A stretch of 64,000 nt of DNA from Georgfuchsia toluolica (lineage in GTDB: Bacteria; Pseudomonadota; Gammaproteobacteria; Burkholderiales; Rhodocyclaceae), in NCBI RefSeq assembly GCF_907163265.1, contig NZ_CAJQUM010000001.1:2728001-2792000 (forward strand). Direction: 5' to 3'. Shown here piece by piece: positions 19,453-29,963 of the stretch; position 1 is the stretch's first letter; every line of letters begins with the position of its first letter. Both the position numbers and the translations under genes were made by a program. Under the pieces are notes generated by a model. It was not told where the DNA came from. It made no database searches and saw only the letters and a program-made list of their open reading frames with translations.

Positions 19453-21453
19453 ATGAAAATCATCAGGGCCATCGGCATCGCGTGCGCGGGCATAGTCCTG
19501 GTGCTCGCTGCGCTGGCGGCTTATGTCGCATTCACTTTCGATGCGGCGCGCATCAAGCAGGAGGTGGCGCAGGCGGTGCTGGCCAAAACCGGCCGCATCC
19601 TGACCATCGATGGCGACCTTGCGCTGAGTTTCTGGCCCAGCCTCGGCGTGAAAGTGGACAAGGCCGCGCTCTCCGAACGCAACGGCAAGGATCGTTTTGC
19701 GGCTTTCGATGCGGCGCATGTCTCTGTGAAGGTCATGCCGCTGCTATCGAAGCAGATTGTCGCCGAGCGCATCGAACTCGACGGCCTCAAACTCGTGCTG
19801 ATACGCGACCGCGAGGGCCATTTGAACATCGACGACCTGCTCGGTGGCAAAAAAGACAATGGCGAAAAAACGCCGCCGCCAGAATTCGAGGTGGCGGGCG
19901 TCAATATTGCCAATGCGCAGATCGAATGGCGCGACCAGAAGAGCGGCCGGACGCTGCAGATTGCCAAACTCGATCTGTCGACAGGCCGCGTCGCTATCAA
20001 CAAGGACGGTTTGCATGTCGAGGCGTTCAAGCTGGCCACGCGCGGCCAACTCGATGCCGGCAATTTCGATCTCGCGCTCGATGTGCCGGACTTTGCGCGC
20101 AAGGGCGAGCAAATCAGCGCGGCGAAAGTCGGTCTCAAGGCGACCTTGAAGGGTGCGACGCGCAGTGCCGCGGCAAGCCTCGAGGTGAGCGATATCGAAG
20201 GCCCGCCGCAAGCGCTCAGGATCGGCGGCATAACCCTCGACCTCGATGCGCAAATCGGCGACAAGTCGCTCAAGGGCAAGCTCAAGTCGCCGCTGGCGCT
20301 CGACCTCGATGCCGGCACGCTGCTGCTGGCCGACCTGTCCGGCGCATTGGCGCTCGACATGCCGGGCCTGCCGTCCCGGCCGCTCAAGCTGCCGATCAAG
20401 GGCCGCATCCAGTCCGACTATGGCAAGCCCGCCGTGAGCGGCAAGCTGGCCACGCAGTTCGACGAATCCCGCGTCGATGCGCGCTTCAACATCGCTGGTA
20501 CCGCGCCGATGAATATCGGCATCGAACTCGACATCGACAAGCTCAACGTCGACAAATATCTGCCCTCAGCGGACAACAAACCGGCCGCTGACCGTATCGA
20601 CCTGTCTGCGCTGAAGGGCCTGAATGCCAATGGCAACCTGCGCGTGGGTGAATTGCAAGTGAAGAAAATCAAGATGCGCAATCTGCGCGTGAGTTTCAAG
20701 GCAGCGCAGGGCCGCGTCAATATCGCGCCGCATGCGGCCGATCTCTACGGCGGGCATGTCAGCGGAAGCGCTTCCATCAATGCCGCCGGGAACGTGATCG
20801 GACTCAAGCAAACGCTGTCCGGCATCAACATCCAGCCCTTGCTGAAAGATCTCGCGGACAAGGACATCATCGAAGGCAGGGGCGATGTCGCGCTCGATAT
20901 CGCCACGCGTGGCGACACGCTGGCGGCGATGAAGAAAGCCCTGTCCGGCAATGCGCGCGCCATGCTGCGCGACGGCGCGATCAAGGGCATCAACCTCGCC
21001 CAGTCCCTGCGCGCGGCCAAGGCCCAGCTCGGTGGCGGCGACGTGACGCAGCAGGCCAATGTCGCCGACAAGACCGACTTTTCCGAGCTGAGCGCATCGT
21101 TCAGGATCGCCAATGGCGTCGCGCATAATGACGATCTCATGGCAAAATCGCCCTTCCTGCGTCTCGGCGGCAGCGGCGATATCGACATCGGCAACAGCCA
21201 ATTGAATTACCTGCTCAAGGCGGCGCTGGTCGGCACCGCGGCCGGGCAGGGCGGCAAGGAACTCGATGCATTAAAAGGCGTTACAGTGCCGGTGCGCGTC
21301 AGCGGCCCGTTCGAGAAGCCTTCGTTCAAGCTCGAACTCGCCAATCTGGTCAATGATGCGGCGAAGCAACGCATCGAGGAAAAGAAGCAGGAACTGCAGC
21401 AGAAATTGCATGACAACCTCAAGAGCCAGTTGAGAGGCCTGTTTGGAAAGTAA
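19453..21453 (+). CDS. AsmA family inner-membrane protein
   Basis: 666 residues. One N-terminal transmembrane helix (residues ~5-27), then a long beta-rich periplasmic body with typical AsmA stretches: LALSFWPSLGVKVDKAALSE, RIELDGLKLVLIRDREGHLN and, near the C terminus, FSELSASFRIANGVAHNDD and SPFLRLGGSGDIDIG. AsmA-like proteins are thought to bridge the envelope and affect lipid transport or outer-membrane assembly. The start follows the preceding stop by 10 bases. Confidence 0.88.
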   Translation: MKIIRAIGIACAGIVLVLAALAAYVAFTFDAARIKQEVAQAVLAKTGRILTIDGDLALSFWPSLGVKVDKAALSERNGKDRFAAFDAAHVSVKVMPLLSKQIVAERIELDGLKLVLIRDREGHLNIDDLLGGKKDNGEKTPPPEFEVAGVNIANAQIEWRDQKSGRTLQIAKLDLSTGRVAINKDGLHVEAFKLATRGQLDAGNFDLALDVPDFARKGEQISAAKVGLKATLKGATRSAAASLEVSDIEGPPQALRIGGITLDLDAQIGDKSLKGKLKSPLALDLDAGTLLLADLSGALALDMPGLPSRPLKLPIKGRIQSDYGKPAVSGKLATQFDESRVDARFNIAGTAPMNIGIELDIDKLNVDKYLPSADNKPAADRIDLSALKGLNANGNLRVGELQVKKIKMRNLRVSFKAAQGRVNIAPHAADLYGGHVSGSASINAAGNVIGLKQTLSGINIQPLLKDLADKDIIEGRGDVALDIATRGDTLAAMKKALSGNARAMLRDGAIKGINLAQSLRAAKAQLGGGDVTQQANVADKTDFSELSASFRIANGVAHNDDLMAKSPFLRLGGSGDIDIGNSQLNYLLKAALVGTAAGQGGKELDALKGVTVPVRVSGPFEKPSFKLELANLVNDAAKQRIEEKKQELQQKLHDNLKSQLRGLFGK

Positions 21454-21458
21454 CTACC

Positions 21459-22115
21459 ATGAATAACCCCGACCTCAGCCATCTTCTCGACAATAACCGC
21501 GAGTGGGCCGCGCGCATTTGCGCCGAAGACCCCGAATTCTTCAGCAAACTCGCGCAACTGCAAGCACCGCAGTATTTGTGGATCGGCTGCTCCGACTCGC
21601 GCGTACCGGCCAACGAAATCACCGGCCTCCTGCCGGGCGAGGTATTCGTCCATCGCAACATCGCCAACGTTGTGGTGCATACCGACCTCAATTGCCTGTC
21701 GGTGATCCAGTTTGCGGTGGACGTGCTCAAGGTGCGCCACATCATGGTGGTCGGTCACTACGGCTGCGGCGGCGTCAGCGCCGCGCTGCGCAACGAGCGC
21801 CTGGGCTTGATCGACAACTGGCTGCGCCACATCCAGGATGTGCGCGACAAGCATCGCGCGCTGCTCACAGAAATTCCGGAGGCAAAGCGCGCCGACCGCC
21901 TGTGTGAACTCAATGTGCTCGAGCAGGTGGTCAACGTGGCAGAAACCACCATCGTGCACGATGCGTGGACGCGCGGCCAGGCGCTTGCCGTGCATGGCTG
22001 GATCTACGCTCTGAGCGATGGGCGTTTGCGTGATGTCGGTTTCACTGTCTCCGCCATGGATGAAATCGAGCCGGGCTTTCATGCCGCGCTGACCAACATC
22101 AAAAAGAGCAAGTAG
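21459..22115 (+). CDS. can: Beta-class carbonic anhydrase
   Basis: 218 residues. Zinc ligands and dyad: CSDSRVPANEITGLLPGEVFVHRNIAN at ~44 and HYGCGGVSAAL at ~100. The length and pattern match the E. coli Can group. It interconverts CO2 and bicarbonate in the cytoplasm. Starts 5 bases after the AsmA-like gene. Confidence 0.95.
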   Translation: MNNPDLSHLLDNNREWAARICAEDPEFFSKLAQLQAPQYLWIGCSDSRVPANEITGLLPGEVFVHRNIANVVVHTDLNCLSVIQFAVDVLKVRHIMVVGHYGCGGVSAALRNERLGLIDNWLRHIQDVRDKHRALLTEIPEAKRADRLCELNVLEQVVNVAETTIVHDAWTRGQALAVHGWIYALSDGRLRDVGFTVSAMDEIEPGFHAALTNIKKSK

Positions 22116-22120
22116 GAACC

Positions 22121-23005
22121 ATGCCGCTGCGCATTGGCGTCGACCTCGGCGGCAGCAAGATCGAAATCCTCGCGCTTGCCGAAGATGGCAGCGAACTGCT
22201 GCGCCAGCGCATCGCCACGCCACAGGGCGATTACACGGCAACCGTCGCCGCGATTGCGGCACTGGTCGAACAGGTCGAGGACGAACTCGGACAGCGCGGC
22301 AGCGTCGGCATCGGCATACCCGGCGCCGAGTCGCGGCACAGCGGACTCATCAAGAACGCGAATTCCACCTGCCTCAACGGGAAACCCTTGCGCCGCGACC
22401 TGCAAGCACTGCTGCAACGCGAAGTGCGACTCGCCAATGACGCCAACTGTTTTGCCTTGTCCGAGGCCGTCGACGGCGCGGGCCAAGGCGCAGCCGTGGT
22501 ATTCGGCGTGATCCTCGGCACCGGTGTCGGCGGCGGCATCGTCATCGATGGCAAGGTGCTGACGGGTGTCAATAGTATTGCCGGTGAATGGGGCCATAAC
22601 AGACTCGCGGGCGAAGAATCATTTTGGCCGGCCTGCTATTGTGGTCGACGCGGCTGCGTCGAGACATTTCTTTCCGGCCTGGCGCTGACCGCTGACCACG
22701 AACGCATCAACAAAACAGTGCTGACTGCCGAAGATATCGGCATATTTGCCGCGCAGGGCGATGCCGCCTGTGAAGCCACGCTGCAACGCTACGAAGCGCG
22801 CCTGGCACGCGCGCTGGCACAAGTCATCAACATTCTCGACCCCGCTGTCGTCGTCCTTGGCGGCGGCTTATCGAATCTCGATCGCCTCTATACCAATGTG
22901 CCGCACCGGTGGGGCGAGTACATCTTCTCCGATCACGTCGCTACGCGTCTTCTCAAGCACCGCCACGGCGATTCTTCCGGCGTGCGCGGGGCGGCATGGC
23001 TGTGA
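22121..23005 (+). CDS. ROK family sugar kinase (fructokinase/N-acetylglucosamine kinase type)
   Basis: 294 residues. ATP site DLGGSKIEILAL at the N terminus, sugar site GIPGAESR and NANSTCLNGKPL, catalytic NDANCFALSEA, GTGVGGGIVIDG, and the zinc motif CYCGRRGCVETFLSG with EWGHN upstream. It phosphorylates a hexose with ATP; the wording is closest to Mak/NagK types, but substrate is not determined. Starts 5 bases after can. Confidence 0.9.
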   Translation: MPLRIGVDLGGSKIEILALAEDGSELLRQRIATPQGDYTATVAAIAALVEQVEDELGQRGSVGIGIPGAESRHSGLIKNANSTCLNGKPLRRDLQALLQREVRLANDANCFALSEAVDGAGQGAAVVFGVILGTGVGGGIVIDGKVLTGVNSIAGEWGHNRLAGEESFWPACYCGRRGCVETFLSGLALTADHERINKTVLTAEDIGIFAAQGDAACEATLQRYEARLARALAQVINILDPAVVVLGGGLSNLDRLYTNVPHRWGEYIFSDHVATRLLKHRHGDSSGVRGAAWL

Positions 23006-23129
23006 GGCCAAAATGATTATTGGAAATCGCCAATATCCTAAAAGCGCAGCAGAGCTTCCAAAAGGCATGAGCGTAATGAATGGGCGAGCCATCCGATTGC
23101 ATTCGGCGTATTATTAAAAGCTCATAGCG

Positions 23130-24230
23130 ATGCAAACAAGTCTTTTGATGAATTCCAGTGTCGATTTTCCTGACGCTCGCGTCATTATTTGCGACGACTC
23201 GATCACAAACGTGATGTTTCTTTCCAAGATTGTCGAGGCGCAGGGAATCAGCTACATCAATACATTTACCGACCCGCGCAAGGCGGTAGCCCACCTTCAG
23301 GAAAACAAAAGCACAATCAGCTTGTTGATTCTGGACATTGAGATGCCCCACATGAGCGGCTTCGATGTCATGCGGGAAATCCTGCCAGAAGGTCGTGCCA
23401 CAGACTTGTCTTCACAGCATGCATTCCCCATCCTCGTCATTACCGGCTTGCTGGAAACGGAAACCCGCCACCGGGCGCTTCAGTACGGCGCTTCCGATTT
23501 CCTGAACAAGCCCATCGATCAGGTCGAAGTGGGTTTGAGAGTGCGCAACATGCTCCGCATCGAACGAGCGTATCGTCTGCAAGCCACCTTGGCCCAGCGG
23601 ATGGAAAAGGAAGTCGAGCGCCGCACCCGGCAACTGAATGAGGCGATCGATACGCTGGTGAACCGGCTGGCACTTGCCGGCGAACTGCGCGACAACGAAA
23701 CAGGACTGCATGTGGCGCGTGTCGGGCGCTACAGCCGCTTGCTCGCCGAAGAACTCGGCTTGCCAATGGATATGTGTTTCATGATCGAAAAGGCAGCCCA
23801 ACTGCATGACATAGGCAAGATCGGCATTCCCGACAGCATTCTCCACAAGCAGGGATTGTTGGATGACGCTGAACGTGCGGTGATGCAAACACACACCGAC
23901 AAAGGGGTCGCCCTGTTGGGAGAGCATGATTCGCTGTTGATCCAGATAGCGGTGTCGATTGCCGCGGGACACCACGAAAGGTGGGATGGCAGCGGCTATC
24001 CCCGCGGCCTGGCGCAGCAAGCCATCCCGATCGAAGCCTGCATTGTGGCGGTAGCCGATGTCTTCGATGCCCTCACGACATTTCGCCCCTACAAGGATCC
24101 GTGGCCAACGGACAAGGTATTTGAATTCTTTCGCGAACGTGCCGCCACAGAATTCTCCCCTGACGTCGTCATGGCATTGCTCCGGCGCCGTGAGGACGTG
24201 CTGGCGGTGTTGGAGCACATGCAGGATTGA
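23130..24230 (+). CDS. Response regulator with HD-GYP c-di-GMP phosphodiesterase domain
   Basis: 366 residues. Receiver domain at ~10-140 (VIICDDS, phosphoacceptor in LLILDIEMPHMSGFDV, NKPI lysine). A helical linker leads to the HD-GYP domain at ~180-360 with AAQLHDIGKIGIPDSIL, GHHERWDGSGYPRGL and VAVADVFDALTTFRPY. All HD and GYP residues are present, so it should hydrolyse c-di-GMP. ATG 23148 is an alternative start. No kinase gene adjoins. Confidence 0.93.
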   Translation: MQTSLLMNSSVDFPDARVIICDDSITNVMFLSKIVEAQGISYINTFTDPRKAVAHLQENKSTISLLILDIEMPHMSGFDVMREILPEGRATDLSSQHAFPILVITGLLETETRHRALQYGASDFLNKPIDQVEVGLRVRNMLRIERAYRLQATLAQRMEKEVERRTRQLNEAIDTLVNRLALAGELRDNETGLHVARVGRYSRLLAEELGLPMDMCFMIEKAAQLHDIGKIGIPDSILHKQGLLDDAERAVMQTHTDKGVALLGEHDSLLIQIAVSIAAGHHERWDGSGYPRGLAQQAIPIEACIVAVADVFDALTTFRPYKDPWPTDKVFEFFRERAATEFSPDVVMALLRRREDVLAVLEHMQD

Positions 24231-24383
24231 GTGACGGCTCCCAACAGCTAACCGAACGCCATTAATGCCAGGGTCGCCGATACGGCCGATCTGGTTGTCG
24301 ACCTTTACCCCGGATTTCTCAAACTGGCTCGCGGCACGAAACAACCGGCGATGTTTTCCGTTTCGCTCGGCTGGACGATCTCA

Positions 24384-25017
24384 CCCGTTTGCTGAAGCGC
24401 GCTTGCCGCGCTTCGGATTCGCGGCTGCGGGCAGCAGGCTCGTATATTTCTGGTAAAGCTCGAACAGGAAGGCGACGCGTTCGGCGTCGTTCTTGAAGCT
24501 CTTCTTGCCATAGACCGCATCGGTAGTGCGCGGCCTTGACATACCAGGCGGCGACGAGATCGAGCAGACCGCCACTGGCAATGCCGTCGAACACTTCAGC
24601 TACGCCGCTCCGCTGTTTATCGTTCATGAACTTCGCGCCGACAAACGGCGAATTGCCGAACACATAATTGGCCCGCTCGGCTGGCAATACCTCGTTCCAT
24701 TCCAGCCGCAACGCATTGGCACAGTGGATGTGCAGCGTGCTCTTCAACGGGATGCGGGCGAAGTAGAGGCCGAACTCTTCCGAGACGCGCACGTTCATCT
24801 GGTGATCGATCAGCCACAGCGCCACTTGTGCGATCCGGGCCGGGAATTCCTCGATCTCGATGCCGTAGAACTGGTCGACGTCGATGCGGATCAGCTGATG
24901 CACGTCGAGATGCTGCTGGCCGCTTTCGTGCGAGACGCGCAGCACGTCGAGTTTGAGCAGCCTCAGTTCGCGGCAAGCGATGACAAAAAAGTTGCCGCAG
25001 CCGCAGGCCGTCGAAAG
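24384..25017 (-). pseudogene. DNA adenine methyltransferase remnant (MmeI/N6-MTase type)
   Basis: Minus-strand frames contain the SAM motif I ACGCGNFFVIACRELRLL, then IDVDQFYGIEIEEFPARIAQ, VALWLIDHQMNVRVSEEFG and YVFGNSPFVGAKFM, where NPPF has become NSPF. After ~24530 the frame shifts to a C-terminal piece ERVAFLFELYQKYTS, so a large middle and the N terminus are deleted. It ends abruptly at ~25017, where the transposition genes begin on the other strand. Probably old restriction-modification cargo or a disrupted neighbour. Confidence 0.75.
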
Positions 25018-25393
25018 CTATGAAGAACAGGCGGTGAAGGTGCCCGTGCCGGGCGCCAAGGGAAGCGCCACCAAATAGGTTTCCGACGTCCTGGTCCATT
25101 ACCGCGCCGATACGAACGGCATCTCGCGCAAGCCGCTGCTGGCGGAAATCAATCACTACATATCACCCAACGCCGACGACATATCCAAGGTGATTGCAGG
25201 TCTGAAGGCGATGGGCGGCAAGGCCACCTATGCGCAGTTGATCGGTCGATTGTGCCATTCCGACGCGGAAAAGCTGCACATGATTCCCGTCGTCTGGCAC
25301 CTCGTCGTCACCCGGCGTCTCGAGGTCAATCTCGACCAGCCGGTGTCCGACGGCGTCCGCTTGAAGCTTCCCAAGACGGGGGCCTCTTCATGA
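25018..25393 (+). pseudogene. TnsA-like endonuclease remnant of a Tn7-like transposon
   Basis: The frame has a TAG at 25076, then VSDVLVHYRADTNGISRKPL and LAEIN, like the TnsA catalytic core (PDxLVxY ... E). It jumps directly to the C-terminal winged-helix part (KVIAGLKAMGGKATYAQLIG ... HLVVTRRLEVNLDQPV). The N-terminal and central segments are missing. The stop overlaps the tnsB start as ATGA, so the operon order tnsA-tnsB is preserved. Confidence 0.65.
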
Positions 25394-27293
25394 CCGGCGT
25401 CCTGCCGCTGCTGTCCGTCGTCAAGGGAACCGAGATCAGTTATCTTGGCGGGAAATACGTCATCACCAATGTCATCGCCTTGGACAAGGTGCTTGCGAAG
25501 AACCTCGATTCGGGAACGCTCGAGACGCTGCCCATTGCGGAATTACGGCCGAGCGGTAAAGAGGCCGACGACCGAGAAACCCAGAAGAATATCGATCTGC
25601 AGGATGTGTCGAGCGAGGACTGGGAGATTGCCCGGCACAAGCTCGAACTGATCAAGCCGCTTCTCCGGCCCGGTGCGTGGGGATCGGCGGTCGCCGCCCG
25701 AATTGCCGAGCAGAGCGATATTACGCTCGGTACCCTCTACCGTTGGCGGCGCGACTATCTGGATACGGGACTGTTGTCCTCGCTGCTGCCGGTGAAACGG
25801 GAGGGCGGCAGAGGCAAGGCGAGGCTCCAAGACCCAACTGTCGAAAAGATCATCGCCGACAACATCGACAACTACTACAAGACCGATGCGCACCCGACGG
25901 TCGCCGCCACCCTCGAAAAAATCCGCATCGAGTGCGAAGCGGCCGGCCTGAAGGTTCCGCATTACCAGACCGTGCGGCGCCGCGTCGTCTGGAGCGCAGG
26001 ACGCGAGATGACGGCGGCTCGCTATGGCGAAAAAGCCGCGCGCGAACTGCATGACGCCATCGAAGGCCAAATTCCCGATGCCGACTGGCCACTGGGGATC
26101 GTCCAGATCGACCATACCCCCTGCCGGTCATCATCGTGGATGATGAACTGCGCGAATCGATTCTGCGGCCGTGGGTTACCTTTTCGATCGACGTCTATAG
26201 CCGCGTTGTCACGGGTATGTATTTGTCGTTGAATCCGCCCTCTGCCATGTCGGCGGGGATGTGCGTCTCCCACGCCATCCTCCCCAAGGAAAAGTGGCTC
26301 GCCGACCGCGACATCCACGACGCCGATTGGCCCTGCTGGGGCGTCATGGGCATCCTCCACATGGATAACGCCAAGGAGTTCCGCGGCAACATGCTGCGCG
26401 CCGCGGCTCAGGAATACGACTTCGACCTGCACCTGCGGCCGGTGAAGACACCGCACTACGGTGGCCATATCGAGCGCCTCATGGGAACGTTTTCCGAAGA
26501 GTTGAACAAGGTCCCGGGCGCCACCTTCGCCAATCCGAAGCAGAAAGACGAATACAAATCGGAGAAGCACGCCGTCATGACCCTCACCGAGCTGGAAAAG
26601 TGGCTCGTGTATTTGATCGGCAAGTATCACCACCGCGAGCACAAGGGCATCGGCACCAGCCCCCTGCACAAATACCGGGAAGGCCTACTCGGGACCAAGG
26701 GGCGGCCGGGGCGGGGATTGCCGGCGCGGCGCCTCGACGAGGAGAAAGTGCGCATCGATTTCCTGCCCTATGAGGACCGCACCATTCAGGACTACGGCGT
26801 GCAATGGGACGTGCATTACTTCGCCGACGTTTTGCGCCCGTGGATCAATAGCTTTGATCCGTCCAACTCGAAGGCGAAACGCTCGTTCCGCTTCCGTCGC
26901 GATCCGCGCGACATCAGCCGGATCTATTTTTTCGAGCCCAACGCCAGGCGCTACTTCCCCGTTCCCTACCGCGACCTCAGCCTGCCGGCCGTGAGTCTCT
27001 GGGAATTCCGCGCCGCCAAGACCGCCATGGCCAAGAAGGGCAAGAAAGGCGTGGATGAGCGCGAGGTGTTTCAATCGATCCTCAAGATGCGCACCGTGGT
27101 CGAGGAGGCCAAGGCCAAGACCAAGTCGGCTCGACGCCGGAAGCAGCGCACCGTCGAGGACGAAAGGACGCGCAAGCGCCGCAAGACGGAGTTGCCGACG
27201 ATCGCCGCGGCAGAACCGGCGCAGAACGCTCCGCCGCCGGCCATCCGCGGCTACGACCCCGACGCGGTGACGGCCTACGACGATGACGACTAA
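25390..27293 (+). pseudogene. TnsB/Mu-type DDE transposase, frameshifted
   Basis: Starts at ATG 25390. N-terminal DNA-binding region with TLGTLYRWRRDYLDTGLLSS. First catalytic Asp in IVQIDHTP at ~26110. At 26117-26121 a C-run has lost one base and the reading frame moves; it then continues from LPVIIVDDELRESILRPWVT. Second Asp in GILHMDNAKEF and the Glu in GGHIERLMGTFSEELN follow, then the Mu-type C-terminal barrel and a basic tail. Total about 630 codons, a normal TnsB length. Without the frameshift it would be complete; a sequencing error at this one homopolymer cannot be ruled out, but the neighbouring genes are also broken. Confidence 0.85.
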
Positions 27294-28236
27294 GCCGCAT
27301 CTGGTCGCAGATAACGGTGCGGCCGAAGCCGCTGAGGCCGAACTCGCTATGCGCTATCCGCATCTGCGCGAACAGTCGCGCGCCATGGCCGATGCCGACG
27401 CTGAAACCCGGATTTGGGCGATCCAGGCCGGCTACCGGATTCCGTATCGTCGCTCGAAGGAAATCCTCGAGCGGATGGAAGAACTGCTGGCGCATCCACC
27501 TATCGATCGCATGCCAAACTTGCTAATAGTCGCCTGCAGCAACAACGGCAAGACCAATCTGCTGCGGCGCTTCATGGACAATCATCCACCCGACCAGAAC
27601 CCGGAAGGAGAGGCCGCGATTGTGCCGGCGGTGATGGTCCGCTTATCGTCGCCCGACATCGGCTAATTGTGTGCGCGCATCCTGGACCAGCTGAACGCGC
27701 CCTATCGAGAAAAATCGTCTCCCGGGGAACGCATGCGCGCCGTGAAGAAACTGTTGGGCCTAGTCGGCACGCGCATGCTGCTGATCGATGAGATCCATGA
27801 CATGCTGATCGGTGGCGCCGTCAAGCAGCGCGAATTTCGCGTCGGCATCAAGGATCTCGGTAATGAGTTGAAGATTCCCATCGTCGCCGCCGGCATCAAG
27901 GAGGCCTGGACGGTGTTTACGACCGACCCGCAGCTATCGAACCGGTTCCAACCCGATCACTTGCCGCTCTGGAATTGCGACGAGGAAGTGGGAAAGCTTC
28001 TCGCCTCCTTCGAGCGGCGCCTGCCGCTGCGTAAGCCCGCGCTTCTCAAGCAGCCGGAACTGCTGCAGAAGATCGTCTGGATGAGCGAGGGAATTCTGGG
28101 CGATATGCACGACGTGCTGAAGTTGGCCTCGATTGCCGTCATTCGTTCCGGGGAAGAACGCATTACTCTGGCGGCGCTGGAGAAACTGAAGTGGGTGAAA
28201 CCTTCGATGCGGCAGACGCCGCCGAAGCTTGCCTAG
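27283..28236 (+). pseudogene. TnsC/TniB-type AAA+ ATPase with internal stop
   Basis: Overlaps the tnsB end by 11 bases. Walker A is CSNNGKTNLLRRF and Walker B MLLIDEIHDMLIGG. A TAA at 27664-27666 interrupts RLSSPDIG / LCARILDQLNAPYREK in the same frame, most simply GAA changed to TAA. The C-terminal AAA lid is intact. TnsC-type ATPases link target selector (TniQ) to transposase. This copy would make a 127-residue fragment only. Confidence 0.85.
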
Positions 28237-29307
28237 AAAAAGACGCGACGGCCTGACGCGGCCGCTGTGGCCCGTCCATCTCAAACCATTACCCGACGAG
28301 CTGTTGTCCAGCTGGTTGGTGCGCCTGGCACATGCGCATGGGCTGAAAGCACAGTCTTTTTGCCGCCTGCTGTTTGGATCGCAGCGCCAGTTGTGGAACC
28401 GCGACATCGACCGCCTAGCGCCGTCCTGGCTCATCGACACCCTCTGCGAAAACACGGCGACGCCGCTCGACGTTGGACGCAACTGCACGCTGCGCGCGTA
28501 TGAGGGCGTCCTGTACCGCGACTACCGCGAAAGCTTCATCACCCAATGGATTCTGCCGCTCCGGATGTAACACCGCGAGCGCCACGGTTTCGGGCTGCAG
28601 TTCTGCCCGGCGTGTCTCGTCGCCGATGCCGAGCCGTATTTCCGCAAGCGCTGGCGCGTGGCGCTCTATATTTATTGTTCGATCCATGGGGCGCTGCTCC
28701 ACGATCGCTGCCCACGCTGCGGCGCATCGGTCGCCTTCCACCGGCGCTGCCCACGGAGATCGAGGGCGGGCTGCTGACCGAATGCCATCGCTGCGATTTC
28801 GATTTGCGCGAGGCGCCGCCGACGGCGGTGACGTTCTATGAGGAAAGCGCGAGGCAAGCGATGGACATCGCGGTGCGCCGGCTGGAAGGCCGTGGCGATT
28901 GGTTCAAACCGCGTAGCGTGCGCTATTACAACGTGCTACACCAACTTTGCTGGCTACTTGGAGTTCGGTATCGAAACGTCGCGTTGCGCGAATTCGCCTG
29001 CCGGGAAATCGGCATCGCCGACGTTCCGGTTCAGACCGGGCGCGTGTTCTTCGAGATGCGGCCGGTCGTGGAGCGCCACCATCTGTTGCAACTGGCCTTC
29101 TGGTACCTGGCGGATTTTGATGCCCGGCTCACGGTGGCATGGAAGGCTGGCGCCGTCACATACAGTGCGCTACTTAGGGACTTCAATGACAGGCCCTGTT
29201 GGTATGACCGGGTGGCGAGGAGGTTTGCAGATCGATGGAAGGTGGGATGGATAGCGAGGCGGAAACGATCCAGAAGTGAAATTTCTGGCGGTGGGGTTAT
29301 CTCCTGA
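28229..29307 (+). pseudogene. TniQ/TnsD-like target-selection protein, disrupted
   Basis: TTG start at 28229 overlaps the tnsC end. TniQ N terminus: LPDELLSSWLVRLAHAHGLK. A TAA at 28568-28570 interrupts PLRM / HRERHGFGLQFCPACL (CAA to TAA would fit). The zinc-finger region CPACL ... CSIHGALLHDRCPRCG follows, then a one-base loss near 28745 moves the frame to LPTEIEGGLLTECHRCDFDL and on to the stop at 29307. Two independent lesions show that it is dead. Full length would be about 358 codons. Confidence 0.8.
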
Positions 29308-29328
29308 CAGGCTCACCGGGCGAGCCTG
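29308..29328. terminator. Hairpin after tniQ
   Basis: Perfect 7-bp stem CAGGCTC/GAGCCTG with a 7-base loop directly after the tniQ stop. No T tract follows, so terminator function is only possible. Confidence 0.35.
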
Positions 29329-29382
29329 CGTTGCCCGCATACTGGTTGTGGCATAAAGACCGATATCGAAAGGAACACTGCG

Positions 29383-29577
29383 ATGAAAGCCGCCAAGAAA
29401 TCTGCACGCGGAAAGCGCGAAGATCCATCCCGCAATCGATCGGCTCAGTCAACGTTTCCCAGGAAGCCTGATCCAAATTGCGAACACGAATGGGAATGGG
29501 ATGGTCAGACGATGATGTCCGACCGTTGGTTATGTCGAAAGTGCGGTGGCACTAAAATTTCATCGCTTGATATTTGA
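29383..29577 (+). CDS. Small zinc-ribbon-like protein, unknown
   Basis: 64 residues after a GAAAGGAACACTGCG leader, which gives a good ribosome site. A basic N terminus (MKAAKKSARGKRED) is followed by CEHEWEWDGQTMMSDRWLCRKCGGTK, which has a C-H...C-x2-C arrangement suited to one zinc ion. It lies just past the dead transposon. No function can be assigned; coding status rests on the ribosome site and the cysteine pattern. Confidence 0.5.
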   Translation: MKAAKKSARGKREDPSRNRSAQSTFPRKPDPNCEHEWEWDGQTMMSDRWLCRKCGGTKISSLDI

Positions 29578-29705
29578 TTTTGTCACCGTGATTTTCTCTG
29601 GCCGGTGCCGACATGGAATCTGCACGCGAAGCGCAAAGCGGCACAAACAGCAAGCGTGAAGCTACCGGCAGGATGGGAATTCGATGGGCATTGCTATTCA
29701 TGTCA

Positions 29706-29734
29706 CATAAAATGACCGCTTTGGTCATTTTATG
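29706..29734. repeat. Perfect 12-bp inverted repeat
   Basis: CATAAAATGACC, loop GCTTT, GGTCATTTTATG. The stem is AT-rich and is not followed by a T run. It could be an operator half-site pair or a weak terminator. Confidence 0.7.
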
Positions 29735-29963
29735 CGTCCAGGATAGTGTGGCTCACGGCTTTTTCTCTCACAGACGCTTGTCCCACTCCACTGGCTGCGG
29801 CGCGGACGGCTTGAGTGCGCCAAAGTCCGGGTGGCTGCAATTCACCACGGCGTTGAAGTCCAACTTGGACACCACTGATGGCAGTACCAACACTAGAGAA
29901 TCGTGGCTTCGATCGTGGAACTGGCTTCGCAACCCCAGCGGAATTCCACCAGCCAAATACGCC

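Noticed and set aside
24980-25075. ATG-started N terminus for tnsA
   Set aside because: The first part lies on the opposite strand of clear methyltransferase motif I sequence (ACGCGNFF), so the start is probably fortuitous; the tnsA remnant is taken from ~25018.
25018-29307. CRISPR-associated (CAST) form of the Tn7-like element
   Set aside because: No Cas12k or Cascade genes and no regularly spaced repeats are found anywhere in the window.
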